64,000 bases of DNA from Chloroflexi bacterium HGW-Chloroflexi-10 (GCA_002840755.1 PHBZ01000002.1:372001-436000); one strand, 5' to 3'; shown: positions 56,148 through 64,000, numbered from the stretch's first letter. A program made the numbers and translations. The notes: a model not told the origin generated them from the letters alone.

Positions 56148-56455
56148 CTAACCTCCGGGAATTTTTGTATTGCAAAGAAAACGTAAGGGATTTTATTTTT
56201 AGCTTGTATTTTTCTGTTTATCATATGAATAAATTTATCAATTGAAGGGAAAAGGATGGTGCAGAATTTATCTTTAACTGCGCAAGATTCATTTTCCCCT
56301 GCTTTTTCCAAATTGCTATTTGGATTACCTTTCATCCTGCCCAAAAAAAACGAACAACAAAACAATTTCTGAATATATTGAATGATTTGAATGATTGCCT
56401 CATGTTTTGATTTAACCTGAGATTCTTTTTTCAAAAACAAGGCATTACCATCCAT
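56144..56455 (-). CDS. doubtful small ORF upstream of atpA
   Basis: This 103-residue frame occupies the place where atpH (delta) or atpF is expected, overlaps the atpA start (ATGA) and has a GGAG-like box upstream, but its sequence ([20 protein letters not shown], then a Cys- and Lys-rich stretch) shows no similarity I can recognise to delta, b or any other subunit. It could be a fast-evolving or decayed delta-like gene, or a chance open frame in an AT-rich leader with translational coupling to atpA. I leave function empty. Confidence 0.35.
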   Translation of the reverse strand: MDGNALFLKKESQVKSKHEAIIQIIQYIQKLFCCSFFLGRMKGNPNSNLEKAGENESCAVKDKFCTILFPSIDKFIHMINRKIQAKNKIPYVFFAIQKFPEVR

Positions 56456-56509
56456 GCAGCTGTTCTCTCCAAGGGAAGTAATTAATGATTATCCAACTTT
56501 CAATAATAA

Positions 56510-56538
56510 ATCATACCTGAAAGACTAGTAAATGTCTA
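56510..56538 (-). promoter_or_regulatory. putative promoter of the atpAGDC operon
   Basis: On the minus strand TAGACA (56533-56538) and TATGAT (56510-56515) are spaced by 17 bases; an ACTAG/CTAGT inverted repeat overlaps the -35 region. Transcription would start near 56503, about 355 bases before atpA, in the gap after ruvA. Confidence 0.5.
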
Positions 56539-56616
56539 GTTTATGTAACAAAGCCTTGAAGCAATAAACTGGTTAATCATCGAAAATGGCAAATCAAATT
56601 TTATTCAAAAAAATGA

Positions 56617-57195
56617 TTAAGAAAAATATTTTAATGCTTCACGGAGTCTATCTTCAATTTCATTAGATGTGCCTCTGGCAATGGATTGTAATGCGGCCTG
56701 AGCCTCAACAATGCTATAACCTAATGCTGTTAAGGCATCGAGAACTTCTAAATCAACATCTTGCATCATTCCAATTACACCTTCAAAACCATCCGAACTG
56801 ATAGTTTTTCCTTGCAATTGGATCACAATTTTTTGAGCTGTTTTCTTACCAACACCGGGTACTCTGGCGAATAAATCAGCCTGCTCAGAGATTACCGCCT
56901 TATTAATAGCATCGATGGACAATGTGTTTATTATTGCTAAAGCCAATCTGGGTCCAACACCATTTACGCCCAGCATCAGGGTAAAGTATTTCTTTTCAAT
57001 TTCTGTTTCAAACCCATATAAGGAAAGGGAATCCTCTCGAACAATCAAATACACATGGAAAAACAAGGTTTCTCCAATTTGAGATTTATTTACAAGTTCA
57101 TTAGAAACATAAAGTTGAAAACCGACACCAGATACAGAAACGACAAGAAAATCATTTCCTTTATGAATAATAATTCCTTGAATAGATGCGATCAT
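56617..57195 (-). CDS. ruvA: Holliday junction branch migration protein RuvA
   Basis: RuvA binds four-way junctions and loads RuvB. The 192-residue protein has an OB-fold N-terminal domain ([19 protein letters not shown]), two helix-hairpin-helix motifs (LMLGVNGVGPRLALAII and FARVPGVGKKTAQKIVIQL) and a C-terminal UBA-like domain (EVLDALTALGYSIVEAQAAL). It overlaps the end of the SpoU methyltransferase gene by four bases. No ruvB is in the window. Confidence 0.95.
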   Translation of the reverse strand: MIASIQGIIIHKGNDFLVVSVSGVGFQLYVSNELVNKSQIGETLFFHVYLIVREDSLSLYGFETEIEKKYFTLMLGVNGVGPRLALAIINTLSIDAINKAVISEQADLFARVPGVGKKTAQKIVIQLQGKTISSDGFEGVIGMMQDVDLEVLDALTALGYSIVEAQAALQSIARGTSNEIEDRLREALKYFS

Positions 57196-57998
57196 AAAAC
57201 CTCACTTTTTACCCGATGTTGGTTATATATTTCATAGAGACACACACCGCAAGCGACAGACAGATTCAGGGAATCGCTTTTTCCCTGCATCGGAATCTGC
57301 ACCAGTCGGTCACATACTTGCCAAAGGTTTTCGTGAAGACCTTCTCGCTCGCTCCCCATGATTAGGATCATCTCATCCGGGTATGTAGGTGACTGGTAAT
57401 TTTCAGTCCCGTGGTCTGAAGTCCCCACCAGGTGAATAGAATGATTATTCTTGAATTCAACAAATTCTTTTTGTTCACATTGCACCAGAAATAGCGAAAA
57501 TACAGCACCCATGCTGCCTCGAATTGACGAAGGATCATAAGGGTCCGTACAATTTCCGACCAATATGACACCTTTCGCACCAACAGCATCACAGGTGCGC
57601 ATAATCGTGCCCAGATTCCCGGGATCCGCTACTCTGTCCAATGCCACCCAACATCCAGGAAATTTTTTTATCACATCCAATTGGAAATGTTTTTGTTTAA
57701 TGACCGCCGCTAAACCTTTGGGGCCATCTTTTGTGGACAATGAGTGAAAGAGAGATTGATCCACTCGCAAAACATCAACTCTGTGATCAAGTTTTTCAGA
57801 AATAAGCTCATAACCGGAACTCCCCGATAGCAATTCCGGGCAAACTACAATCTGTTCAATCTCCCAATCCGATTCAATGGCTTCAGATACTATGCGGATC
57901 CCTTCAACAAAAAAAGAATTTGTCTCCTTGCGATACTTTTTATCTCGCAATTTTCGGATCGCTTTAATTTTTGGGTTGGATGGGCTCGTAATAATCAT
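57192..57998 (-). CDS. SpoU/TrmH-family RNA 2'-O-methyltransferase
   Basis: The 268-residue protein has the N-terminal substrate domain of the 23S/tRNA methyltransferase group ([34 protein letters not shown]) and a SPOUT domain with [29 protein letters not shown] and [18 protein letters not shown]. The target nucleotide is unknown. It lies inside the yebC-ruvC-ruvA run, overlapping both neighbours by four bases, so it is co-transcribed with junction-processing genes. Confidence 0.9.
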   Translation of the reverse strand: MIITSPSNPKIKAIRKLRDKKYRKETNSFFVEGIRIVSEAIESDWEIEQIVVCPELLSGSSGYELISEKLDHRVDVLRVDQSLFHSLSTKDGPKGLAAVIKQKHFQLDVIKKFPGCWVALDRVADPGNLGTIMRTCDAVGAKGVILVGNCTDPYDPSSIRGSMGAVFSLFLVQCEQKEFVEFKNNHSIHLVGTSDHGTENYQSPTYPDEMILIMGSEREGLHENLWQVCDRLVQIPMQGKSDSLNLSVACGVCLYEIYNQHRVKSEVL

Positions 57999-58489
57999 AA
58001 TTCAGCCAGGTCTGTGATTCGTTTACTGTGAAAATGGCAAATAGCAATTGCCAAAGCATCCGCAGCATCATCAGGTTTGGGCATTTCTGATAGGTTTAAT
58101 ATCGCCTGAACCATTAATTGCACCTGTTTTTTTTCAGCTGCGCCATATCCAACTACTGCTTGTTTAACTTGTAAGGGGGTGTATTCTGCCAGTTTTACTT
58201 TATTTTGTGCCAATGCTAACAAAACCACCCCGCGTGACTGGCCAACACTAATAGCCGTTGTTACATTTGTCCGAAAAAACAACTTCTCCACCGCACATGA
58301 TTCTGGACGGTGGAGAATAATGATTTCGACCAATTCCTGGTAAATTTTCAGTAATCGTAATTCCATGGGCATATTTGCTGGTGTGGAGATGACACCATAC
58401 GCCACTGCTTCTATACCTTTGTTAGACTCACGCACAATCCCATAACCGGTAGTGGCCGTGCCCGGATCGATGCCTAGGATCTGATTCAT
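57995..58489 (-). CDS. ruvC: Holliday junction resolvase RuvC
   Basis: RuvC cuts Holliday junctions. The 164-residue protein has the catalytic acidic residues in [13 protein letters not shown] (Asp), CAVEKLFF (Glu), and [14 protein letters not shown] (two Asp), all intact. It starts 11 bases after the yebC stop and overlaps the methyltransferase gene by four bases. The arrangement yebC-ruvC-...-ruvA is a common recombination operon. Confidence 0.95.
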   Translation of the reverse strand: MNQILGIDPGTATTGYGIVRESNKGIEAVAYGVISTPANMPMELRLLKIYQELVEIIILHRPESCAVEKLFFRTNVTTAISVGQSRGVVLLALAQNKVKLAEYTPLQVKQAVVGYGAAEKKQVQLMVQAILNLSEMPKPDDAADALAIAICHFHSKRITDLAEL

Positions 58490-58500
58490 GCGGATTTGTA

Positions 58501-59247
58501 TTACTCCAAAGCCGCTACGGCCTCATCGGATATCTTTAAGTTCGTGAATACATGGGATATATCATCCAACTCTTCCAAAGACTCAACCAACCGGATTACT
58601 TGTAAGGTCTCTTCTAAACCCAGTTCGATTTCCTGATTAGGAACCATTCGCAATTCATTTTCTTCGGGTTGTATTTTATTTTTTTCCAGAAGTACACTCA
58701 TGGATTTAAAAGCTTCCACGGGAGCAAAAATTTCGATTGTTTCCTCGTCAGTCGCAACATCATCTGCTCCGCCTTCTACTGCTAGCTCAAAAATTTTATC
58801 AAAATCATGACCTTCAGCCGGGAAAGAAAAATAAGCAATTCGGTTAAATTGCCAACTTACTGAGCCTTGTTCACCCATTGAGCCATTTGCACGGTTCAAT
58901 ATATGTCGGATATCTGCGACAGTTCGATTTCGATTTTCAGTAATGCACTCAAGAACCAATGCAATCCCATGTGGAGCATATCCTTCGTATGTAACTTCTT
59001 CGTAAGTACCTTCTTTGGAATCACCCGATCCCCGTTTTATAGCCCGCTCAATATTGTCCTTCGGCATATTATTCGCGCGTGCTTTTTCTATGGCCAATCT
59101 TAAACGGACATTCGTATTAATATCTCCGCCGCCTTCTTTTGCTGCCATCACTATTTCCCGAGCAAGGCGGGTAAAAACAGCGCCTCGTTTCGCGTCGGCA
59201 GCCCCTTTTTTCCGCTTGATGGTCGACCATTTTGAATGCCCTGACAT
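58501..59247 (-). CDS. YebC/PmpR-family protein
   Basis: The 248-residue protein begins [20 protein letters not shown] and contains [17 protein letters not shown], both hallmark segments of the YebC/TACO1 family. Members act as transcription regulators or as ribosome-associated factors relieving polyproline stalling; which applies here is not evident. The start at 59247 has AAGGAG upstream; a longer frame begins six codons earlier. First gene of the ruv operon, with a strong promoter just upstream. Confidence 0.94.
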   Translation of the reverse strand: MSGHSKWSTIKRKKGAADAKRGAVFTRLAREIVMAAKEGGGDINTNVRLRLAIEKARANNMPKDNIERAIKRGSGDSKEGTYEEVTYEGYAPHGIALVLECITENRNRTVADIRHILNRANGSMGEQGSVSWQFNRIAYFSFPAEGHDFDKIFELAVEGGADDVATDEETIEIFAPVEAFKSMSVLLEKNKIQPEENELRMVPNQEIELGLEETLQVIRLVESLEELDDISHVFTNLKISDEAVAALE

Positions 59248-59282
59248 AAGAAATCTCCTTAACATTTGCGATTCTAATAAAA

Positions 59283-59322
59283 ATTATACCCTCGATTATA
59301 CCATGCAAAATCTCTCTGAAAA
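59283..59322 (-). promoter_or_regulatory. promoter(s) of the yebC-ruv operon
   Basis: Two perfect TATAAT boxes on the minus strand (59295-59300 and 59283-59288) are 12 bases apart. The outer one pairs with TTTTCA (59317-59322) at a 16-base spacing. Between here and the sortase-like gene at 59492 I see nothing else to name. Confidence 0.55.
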
Positions 59323-59491
59323 TACCTCCTCTTTTCATTTTCCCAACCTAACAAACTATAACGAATAACCTATTTAATTCTACAAAATGCTTAACAGAAG
59401 TGCAAAGTACCCAATGAAGGAATAGAAACTTTTCTAAAATATGAACTGTTAAAGTACATTTAACTAACCAAAACCTAACCAACAGGACTAT

Positions 59492-60196
59492 ATGAAAAAA
59501 ATTCTGCCTATTTTAACTGTCGTCTTTGTTTCTTTTTTTGTCTTTTTATTTCAAAATCGTTTAAATTCTATTATTACCCCTATTACCGGTAATTATCAGA
59601 TTAAACAATCTCAAATGGAGTTTTCACATGCTGCTGTAAATTTACCAGAATTCTATCCTTTCTTTGAAGAAGTAACCAGAACAGAAAGTGCCGGAATTGA
59701 TGAACTTGTAGGGCTTTTCGCCCCGGATAATTTCGAGTTTAAGATTATCCAACAACCCCCTAACCACCCGGAATATGTTTCAGAACAGGTAGATTCATTA
59801 ACAGAATTTTCTCTCGCAAAATCCGAGACTTCGACAGGACTGCTTGCACATAATTACCTGGCTGGAAAATATTTCTCAAATTTGGAAATTGATGATCTAT
59901 TAATTACGATATCTGCAGACAAAACAATTTCTATCTACCAGATTAATGAAATCAGCAGTTACCAGGCATTACAGCCCGACAATCCTTACTCCAATTATAA
60001 AGATACAGAAAATCCGAATCAATTATTATCTTCAACTGCTTTGTTTAAAGAAATTTACAGGGATTCACAAACCCTTGTCTTGCAAACCTGTATAGCACAA
60101 GATGGACAGCCTTCCTGGGGGCGGTTATTTATAAAAGCTGTCCTGGTAGAAAACACCAACTTAAGTAGCCTTTTGTCACAAATAACAAATAACTAA
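59492..60196 (+). CDS. sortase-like anchored protein
   Basis: The 234-residue protein has an N-terminal membrane anchor (ILPILTVVFVSFFVFLF) and a beta-barrel-like domain with the order His, Cys, Arg expected of sortases: LLAHNYLAGKYF, LVLQTCIAQDG, WGRLFIKA. It is more divergent than its convergent neighbour, the sortase at 60193-60969, with which its stop overlaps by four bases. It is probably a sortase-family transpeptidase or a sortase-related protein; catalytic competence is not proven. Neighbouring surface protein with IPVTG signal is a possible substrate. Confidence 0.65.
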   Translation: MKKILPILTVVFVSFFVFLFQNRLNSIITPITGNYQIKQSQMEFSHAAVNLPEFYPFFEEVTRTESAGIDELVGLFAPDNFEFKIIQQPPNHPEYVSEQVDSLTEFSLAKSETSTGLLAHNYLAGKYFSNLEIDDLLITISADKTISIYQINEISSYQALQPDNPYSNYKDTENPNQLLSSTALFKEIYRDSQTLVLQTCIAQDGQPSWGRLFIKAVLVENTNLSSLLSQITNN

Positions 60197-60969
60197 TATG
60201 ATTGAGTGATCTCAGTCTGTGTAGTATACAGTGGTTTTGCTACCACAATTAAACGATGGGTATTGGAATTTACCGGCCAACAGGTTATCAATGTTAAGCG
60301 GGTATCTTCCGATGCAGATATCCAGCGTGCGTTCTCCATACGTTGATCAATTGATACATCACGTTCTGCTAAAATCATTACGTTTGTAACCAGATACGTA
60401 TAACTTTTCTGATCACTGCCAGTTACAGAAACTTTATCTCCCACCTGAATTTGATGTAAATATCGAAATACCATTCCATTTATATTATTGTGTCCGTTTA
60501 GCACAATATTCCCGGATTCTCCCAAATGTGCACTATCCAAATGCCACCCCGCTGCGAATTCATCCGGCGCCTCCCACTGCAAAAAATTATAACCGGATCG
60601 GCTGACTGTTGATTCTATGGCTGCCTTTATGGGAGCTTCCAATTTAATAGATTGGATAATGACCTGTAATGGAAGAATTGGTTCATGCTCCTCCTGAGTG
60701 AGTTCTACTCCCCTTATGATAGATGGTTCTATCTCCATCATCTCCGGAGTGATTTCAGGTGAAGGGATAATAGTCGGTACAATTTCTGAAAAGGAATTTG
60801 TCTGGTCTAATAAATGGTTTTTTTCTGCAGGTTTTTCAATTAGAAATTCATTGTTTTGGTTGATGCCAGAATCTGCAGCCCACCAACCAAATTCGATACT
60901 CCCAAAATTATTGATGAGTGCAAATGTAATTAGCACAATCCCTAATAGGATCAATCCAGATTGTTTCAT
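60193..60969 (-). CDS. sortase (class D/E/F-like transpeptidase)
   Basis: The 258-residue protein has an N-terminal anchor helix (LILLGIVLITFALI), a variable linker of about 80 residues and a sortase barrel. The catalytic residues are visible: His in VLNGHNNINGMVF, Cys in LTLITCWPVNSN and Arg in HRLIVVAKPL. Sortases cleave an LPxTG-like signal and attach the protein to the cell surface. The next gene on the same strand upstream encodes a protein with a C-terminal IPVTGGD, a convincing cognate substrate (64 bases between). Start chosen at 60969 (MKQSG). Confidence 0.88.
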   Translation of the reverse strand: MKQSGLILLGIVLITFALINNFGSIEFGWWAADSGINQNNEFLIEKPAEKNHLLDQTNSFSEIVPTIIPSPEITPEMMEIEPSIIRGVELTQEEHEPILPLQVIIQSIKLEAPIKAAIESTVSRSGYNFLQWEAPDEFAAGWHLDSAHLGESGNIVLNGHNNINGMVFRYLHQIQVGDKVSVTGSDQKSYTYLVTNVMILAERDVSIDQRMENARWISASEDTRLTLITCWPVNSNTHRLIVVAKPLYTTQTEITQSY

Positions 60970-61033
60970 TCCTGCTCTTCAATCCTTAAAGGCAACCTGG
61001 AATATGTACATATTCCAGGTTGCCTCTTTAATT

Positions 61034-62254
61034 TCATAATGTAAATTGCTTACGAATTCCTTGCAGAACCAAACCCATGCCGATTAAGCCAATCCCAAGA
61101 TTCAATGCCGTTTTTCTAACTGCATCTATGGGTGAGCTTGACGAAAAATCACCACCTGTTACTGGTATTAATACGCCAGGCGTACCGGATTGCTGAGGTG
61201 CTGGCAAAGTGGGTACTTGGGTATTTGCTCCTGGAGTCTCATCACCAACTTCAGTTGGTACTCCTGTTCCTGGTGTCTGTGTAAGCCCAGGTGTTGTTAC
61301 AGTAACTGTTCCGGCTGGTTCAGTCACTGTTGGTGTTGAAGGTGTTGTGGAAGGATCCTGCGGGGTTGCTGTCACTGCGGTTACAGTAATAGTCGAAGGT
61401 GTTTCCAAAACTGCCGTTGGCGTTATTGGTGTATTTGTCGGCGTTGCAGGGGTTGGAGTTGGATCCTGTGGTGTTGCAGTCACCGGAGTATTGGTAGCTG
61501 TGGAAGGTGTTTCCAAAACTGCCGTTGGCGTTATTGGTGTATTTGTCAATGTAGGCGTTGCAGTTGGGCCTGTTGGAGTTTGGGTGGGTGTTGCGGTTGA
61601 CCCCGTTGGTGTTTGGGTAGGTGTTTGAGTTGGCCCTATAGGTGTTACTGTCATCGTCGCTGTCGCTGTTTCAGTTAAAGTTGCAACCTCAGTTGGTGTA
61701 AAAGTGACTGTAGGAATAGTCACTGTTGCAGTTTGGGTAGGTGTAGGTGTAACCTCTGTGGTCAGGGTAACTGTTGGGGTAAATGTTGGAACAAAAGGTG
61801 TCGAGGTTGGTAATCGGCAAGGGCCAATTGAACAGGATTCACTCCAAATAACACCCGGGTTGGGATTACCTTCTGCTTGATCCGCACTGAAGGTGTAATT
61901 CCCGGCAACCTGGTTTGGGAAATATTCCAAAGATCCACATTGCCCAGCCGGTAATGCAGGGATTGACCCACCCCCGACCGAACTTCCATTTTGAGGATCA
62001 CCAGTTTCAGAATACCAAACATTGAATGTAACTGGGCCGGTCATATCCCCACTTCCACGGTTACAAATCTGAACCTTTATGATATTACAATTTCCACCAC
62101 ACGCCTGGGAAAATTCCAAATTGGGATAAAGATTTTGTGCCTGGGCTGGAAAATTTACAACAGATAAAACCAGAGCCAGAACAAGACTTAATCCACCCAT
62201 TAAATAAAATATTTGAGAAACATGTTTTAATACTGTACGACTATTAATGAACAT
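61034..62254 (-). CDS. Thr/Pro-rich surface protein with IPVTG sorting signal
   Basis: The 406-residue protein has a signal peptide (residues 1-39, ending FPAQA), an N-terminal domain with several Cys pairs (ACGGNCNIIKVQICNRGSG, about 40-150), a long low-complexity Thr/Pro stalk (about 155-345) with two near-identical 36-residue units, and a C-terminal sorting signal: PVTGGD preceded by LI, a hydrophobic helix (LNLGIGLIGMGLVLQGI) and a basic tail RKQFTL. This is the layout of a sortase-anchored stalk protein. AGGAG lies before the ATG. It is upstream of the sortase gene on the same strand. Confidence 0.85.
   Translation of the reverse strand: MFINSRTVLKHVSQIFYLMGGLSLVLALVLSVVNFPAQAQNLYPNLEFSQACGGNCNIIKVQICNRGSGDMTGPVTFNVWYSETGDPQNGSSVGGGSIPALPAGQCGSLEYFPNQVAGNYTFSADQAEGNPNPGVIWSESCSIGPCRLPTSTPFVPTFTPTVTLTTEVTPTPTQTATVTIPTVTFTPTEVATLTETATATMTVTPIGPTQTPTQTPTGSTATPTQTPTGPTATPTLTNTPITPTAVLETPSTATNTPVTATPQDPTPTPATPTNTPITPTAVLETPSTITVTAVTATPQDPSTTPSTPTVTEPAGTVTVTTPGLTQTPGTGVPTEVGDETPGANTQVPTLPAPQQSGTPGVLIPVTGGDFSSSSPIDAVRKTALNLGIGLIGMGLVLQGIRKQFTL
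61395..61547. repeat. direct repeat inside the surface-protein stalk
   Basis: A 45-base block is identical at 61395-61439 and 61503-61547, 108 bases apart, i.e. a 36-codon period within the Thr/Pro stalk of the minus-strand surface protein. It arises from a recent internal duplication. Confidence 0.9.
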
Positions 62255-62277
62255 TATAAACTCCTATCCTAACAATA

Positions 62278-63039
62278 TTATTCCGTGCGAATTCGATAAC
62301 CAAATCGGTCTACAGTTATTAATACCTCAATGTCAGGAGCAATTTCAATAAATTTCTTCCGCATCAAATGTACTAAATATTTAATTCTGTTCTTAACATC
62401 CCCCTCACCTTCTCCCCAAAGTTCTTCGGCCATTTCGTGATAGTGCACTACATGTGGCATCCTTTTTGTAATTAATGCTAAAAGGTCGAATTCTTTCGGT
62501 GAGAGATGTACATAAACACCTTGAAACTGAACTTCCCGCTTTGAAAAATTGACTATCAATCCGATTTCCGGAATAGACACCCCATCAATCAGCGGTTTAT
62601 TATGGGTTCTTCTTAATACTGCCTGAATACGTGCAATCAATTCGTCCCGATGAAAAGGTTTGGTTAAATAATCATCACTTCCCATATTCAATAAGTCAAC
62701 AACTGTCTCTTTTGATGAAAGTGCAGAAACCACAATCACCGGTGCTTTGGTCACTTTTCTTAAATTCCTTAAAGTATCTCTTCCATCCATCTCTGGCATC
62801 ATCAAATCCAACAAAACCACATCTGGAGTGATTTTTTCAGCAATGCTTGGTGCTTCCAATCCATTTCGGGCACTGGCAACGTCAAAATCAGCCAACCGCA
62901 AAATTCTCTTCAATAATTCCACTGTGTCGGCATCATCATCAATGATCAAAATGCGTTTATTTTTTTTAAGCGATTCGTCCAAATCCATACCAGATGGTTC
63001 AACAATAGTATTTTCAATTTCCTGGATTGTCGATAACAT
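62278..63039 (-). CDS. OmpR/PhoB-type response regulator
   Basis: The 253-residue protein has an N-terminal extension of about 25 residues, a receiver domain with RILIIDDDADT, phosphoacceptor Asp in VVLLDLMMPEMDG, the Ser of VVSALS and Lys in YLTKPF, then a winged-helix DNA-binding domain (HLSPKEFDLLALI, NRIKYLVHLMRKKF, VDRFGYRI). No histidine kinase gene lies nearby. The ATG at 63039 has AGGAG upstream. It starts immediately upstream of the surface-protein gene on the same strand (23 bases), so it probably controls the surface module; its own leader holds the tandem RNA motif. Confidence 0.9.
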   Translation of the reverse strand: MLSTIQEIENTIVEPSGMDLDESLKKNKRILIIDDDADTVELLKRILRLADFDVASARNGLEAPSIAEKITPDVVLLDLMMPEMDGRDTLRNLRKVTKAPVIVVSALSSKETVVDLLNMGSDDYLTKPFHRDELIARIQAVLRRTHNKPLIDGVSIPEIGLIVNFSKREVQFQGVYVHLSPKEFDLLALITKRMPHVVHYHEMAEELWGEGEGDVKNRIKYLVHLMRKKFIEIAPDIEVLITVDRFGYRIRTE

Positions 63040-63135
63040 TCTCGCTCCTCTCAAAAATTTCTATTTTTCACTTCTCCACACTAATAACTCAGTTTTATGC
63101 TGTCATTCTTCACTTAAGAGTTTAAGAGCTGTAAA

Positions 63136-63170
63136 CACCGAATTCATTTATAACAATCAAGCACTCGGTG
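63136..63170. promoter_or_regulatory. inverted repeat around a -10-like box before the response regulator
   Basis: CACCGA (63136-63141) and TCGGTG (63165-63170) flank a minus-strand TTATAAA-like -10 element. It could be an operator of the response regulator. Short arms make this tentative. Confidence 0.3.
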
Positions 63171-63216
63171 AATGTTCAGAATTACTCCTCCATTATTATT
63201 TCATATATAAATAAAC

Positions 63217-63319
63217 AAAAAAAAACCAGCCATTATTCAAGGCCGGTTTCGCTACTAGGCTCCACGAACGTCTCCATCATCTGGAAAGCGACCAAATTTA
63301 CATCCGCTTCTAAGCCTCC
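63217..63319 (-). ncRNA. structured RNA motif, copy 1 (proximal to the response regulator)
   Basis: On the minus strand this 103-base element shares three exact blocks with copy 2: TTGGTCGCTTTCC, CGTGGAGC and AGTAGCGAAACCGGCC. It folds with an outer helix CGGATG/CGTTCG and an inner hairpin TTTCCA/TGGAGA; both helices differ in sequence from copy 2 but keep pairing, which is compensatory change. The loop GGTCGCT can pair with AGCGAAACC downstream as a pseudoknot. The element ends in a terminator hairpin (AACCGGCC/GGCTGGTT) and T-run. I cannot match it to a family I know; a terminator-type riboswitch is one reading. Confidence 0.6.
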
Positions 63320-63349
63320 ATCAATACTATATTCAATTTTTAATTAAAC

Positions 63350-63453
63350 AAAAAACCAGCCGAAAAGTTGCGGCCGGTTTCGCTACTTTGCTCCACGGAT
63401 ATTTCCCGATTAACTCAGGAAAGCGACCAATTGAATATCCGTATCAACGCTCC
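63350..63453 (-). ncRNA. structured RNA motif, copy 2 (distal)
   Basis: Second copy of the element, 104 bases, same order of conserved blocks. Here the outer helix is CGGATA/TATCCG and the inner hairpin TTTCCTGA/TCGGGAAA. The same GGTCGCT/AGCGAAACC pseudoknot is possible, and it ends in the terminator AACCGGCCG/CGGCTGGTT followed by TTTTTT. The two copies are 30 bases apart and share the minus strand with the response regulator gene downstream. Confidence 0.6.
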
Positions 63454-63482
63454 AAAAACACATATAAGACTGTTCTTATCAT

Positions 63483-63511
63483 ATTATTGCACGACTTAAT
63501 CTAAATGTCAA
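63483..63511 (-). promoter_or_regulatory. promoter upstream of the tandem RNA motif
   Basis: A perfect TTGACA (63506-63511) and AATAAT (63483-63488) on the minus strand are 17 bases apart; transcription would begin about 25 bases before copy 2. It lies in the gap after the hydrolase gene stop at 63569. Confidence 0.55.
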
Positions 63512-63568
63512 CACGTTTATAACTAAAATATAACGATTTTACTAACCAATTTTTTTTAATAAATTAAT

Positions 63569-64000
63569 CTATTTCATAACCGTATTGGAAAGAATACCCA
63601 ACCCTTCTATTTCTACCTCCACCTTATCCCCTGGATTTAAAATACCCACTCCAGCAGGTGTTCCGGTTAATAACAAGTCTCCGGGCATTAAAGTCATTAT
63701 GCTGGATGCAAAAGCTATCAAATGAGAAACGGGAAAAACCATGTCTCGTGTCGAAGCCATCTGACGTACCTCATTATTAACTTTACACGTAATCAATGCA
63801 TCGGCAGGATCAAATTCTGTATCTATCCAGGGACCAATAGGGCAAAATGTGTCAAAACCTTTTCCTCTGGTCCATTGACCATCTCGACGTTGCAAATCTC
63901 TGGCTGTCACATCATTAGCAATGGTATACCCCAAAATATAGTCATCCGTTTCATCTGGTTTAATCCAACGTCCTTGTTTTCCTATGACTACCGCCAATTC
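63569..64000 (-). CDS. fumarylacetoacetate hydrolase-family protein (5' partial)
   Basis: The frame reads through the right edge (codons before position 63997 on the minus strand give EL), so the N-terminus is missing. The visible 144 residues contain the FAH core: GYTIANDVTARDLQRRDGQW, KGFDTFCPIGPW, STRDMVFPVSHLIAF and LTGTPAGVGILNPGD, matching 2-hydroxyhepta-2,4-diene-1,7-dioate isomerase and acylpyruvase-type members. The family cleaves or isomerises beta-diketo acids using a divalent metal; specific substrate is unclear. It lies upstream of the tandem RNA region. Confidence 0.9.
   Translation of the reverse strand, partial: ELAVVIGKQGRWIKPDETDDYILGYTIANDVTARDLQRRDGQWTRGKGFDTFCPIGPWIDTEFDPADALITCKVNNEVRQMASTRDMVFPVSHLIAFASSIMTLMPGDLLLTGTPAGVGILNPGDKVEVEIEGLGILSNTVMK

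Noticed and set aside
61209..61628. 139-residue plus-strand ORF of Gly/Val repeats
   Set aside because: It is the antisense of the Thr/Pro-rich stalk of the surface protein; its repetitive content and lack of signal argue against a real gene.
63217..63453. Tandem repeats considered as a CRISPR array
   Set aside because: Only two units, about 103 bases long, with internal helices and terminators; no spacer pattern or cas genes.

Overview
The window reads as a chromosomal segment of an AT-rich (roughly 40% GC by eye) member of Chloroflexota, most likely class Anaerolineae. The basis is inferential: the TIGR03960/DUF2344 radical-SAM pair, a surface protein with an IPVTG-type sorting signal beside a sortase, an ATP-cone/uridine-kinase fusion, 2-oxoacid:ferredoxin oxidoreductase and AOR-family enzymes typical of anaerobes, and no outer-membrane genes. 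There is no prophage, insertion sequence or CRISPR array. Genes are densely packed and several minus-strand operons are long.

Layout. 1-5.1 kb: a radical SAM tRNA/rRNA-modification-type pair (the first cut by the left edge), a TrmH-like methyltransferase, an FmdB zinc-ribbon/short-chain dehydrogenase fusion, and convergent heme A synthase (ctaA). 5.3-9.9 kb: argF, rocD, pyruvate kinase, sulfurtransferase. 9.9-13.7 kb (minus): korAB with a GntR-type regulator and a palindromic operator candidate. 13.7-20.5 kb (minus): nuoB-nuoCD-nuoI, a small Cys protein, an Mrp-type Fe-S carrier, a PSP1 protein and an M20 amidohydrolase, facing a divergent SufR-like Fe-S regulator across a perfect 38-bp palindrome. 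20.6-25.3 kb: ATP-cone/uridine kinase, LOG-family enzyme, UPF1/IGHMBP2-type helicase. 25.3-25.95 kb: a decayed histidine kinase. 25.9-28.1 kb (minus): glmS preceded by a glmS ribozyme that carries an extra internal insertion. 28.2-31.1 kb: a membrane-anchored unknown and an AOR-family tungsten enzyme.

31.3-40.6 kb is the most unusual part: seven same-strand, tightly packed genes encoding a Ycf46-like AAA+ ATPase, a HEAT/beta-propeller protein, a short Hsp70-like ATPase, Ycf35 (DUF1257), DUF2997, a NrdG-like radical SAM activase-type protein and a second helical/beta-propeller protein. The two propeller proteins are paralogues that end in the same tandem DIEI-type C-terminal tail. I infer a multi-component NTP-driven chaperone/remodelling or conflict system of unknown function.

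40.6-50.5 kb: histidine phosphatase, radical SAM, HypE-like AIR-synthase-fold protein, PrsW protease, tRNA-Arg(CCG), YugP-type zinc peptidase, a secreted unknown, GH36 alpha-galactosidase and rex. 50.6-59.2 kb (minus): yebC-ruvC-SpoU methyltransferase-ruvA, then F1-ATPase genes atpAGDC without Fo or delta genes, and a divergent MreB-like protein. 59.5-63.0 kb: a surface module (sortase-like protein, sortase, Thr/Pro-rich sortase substrate, OmpR-type response regulator). 63.2-63.5 kb: two tandem copies of an unidentified structured RNA, each ending in an intrinsic terminator. The right edge cuts a fumarylacetoacetate hydrolase-family gene.

Energy metabolism combines ferredoxin-linked anaerobic enzymes with complex I, F1-ATPase, Rex and a heme A synthase, so a purely fermentative lifestyle is not certain.
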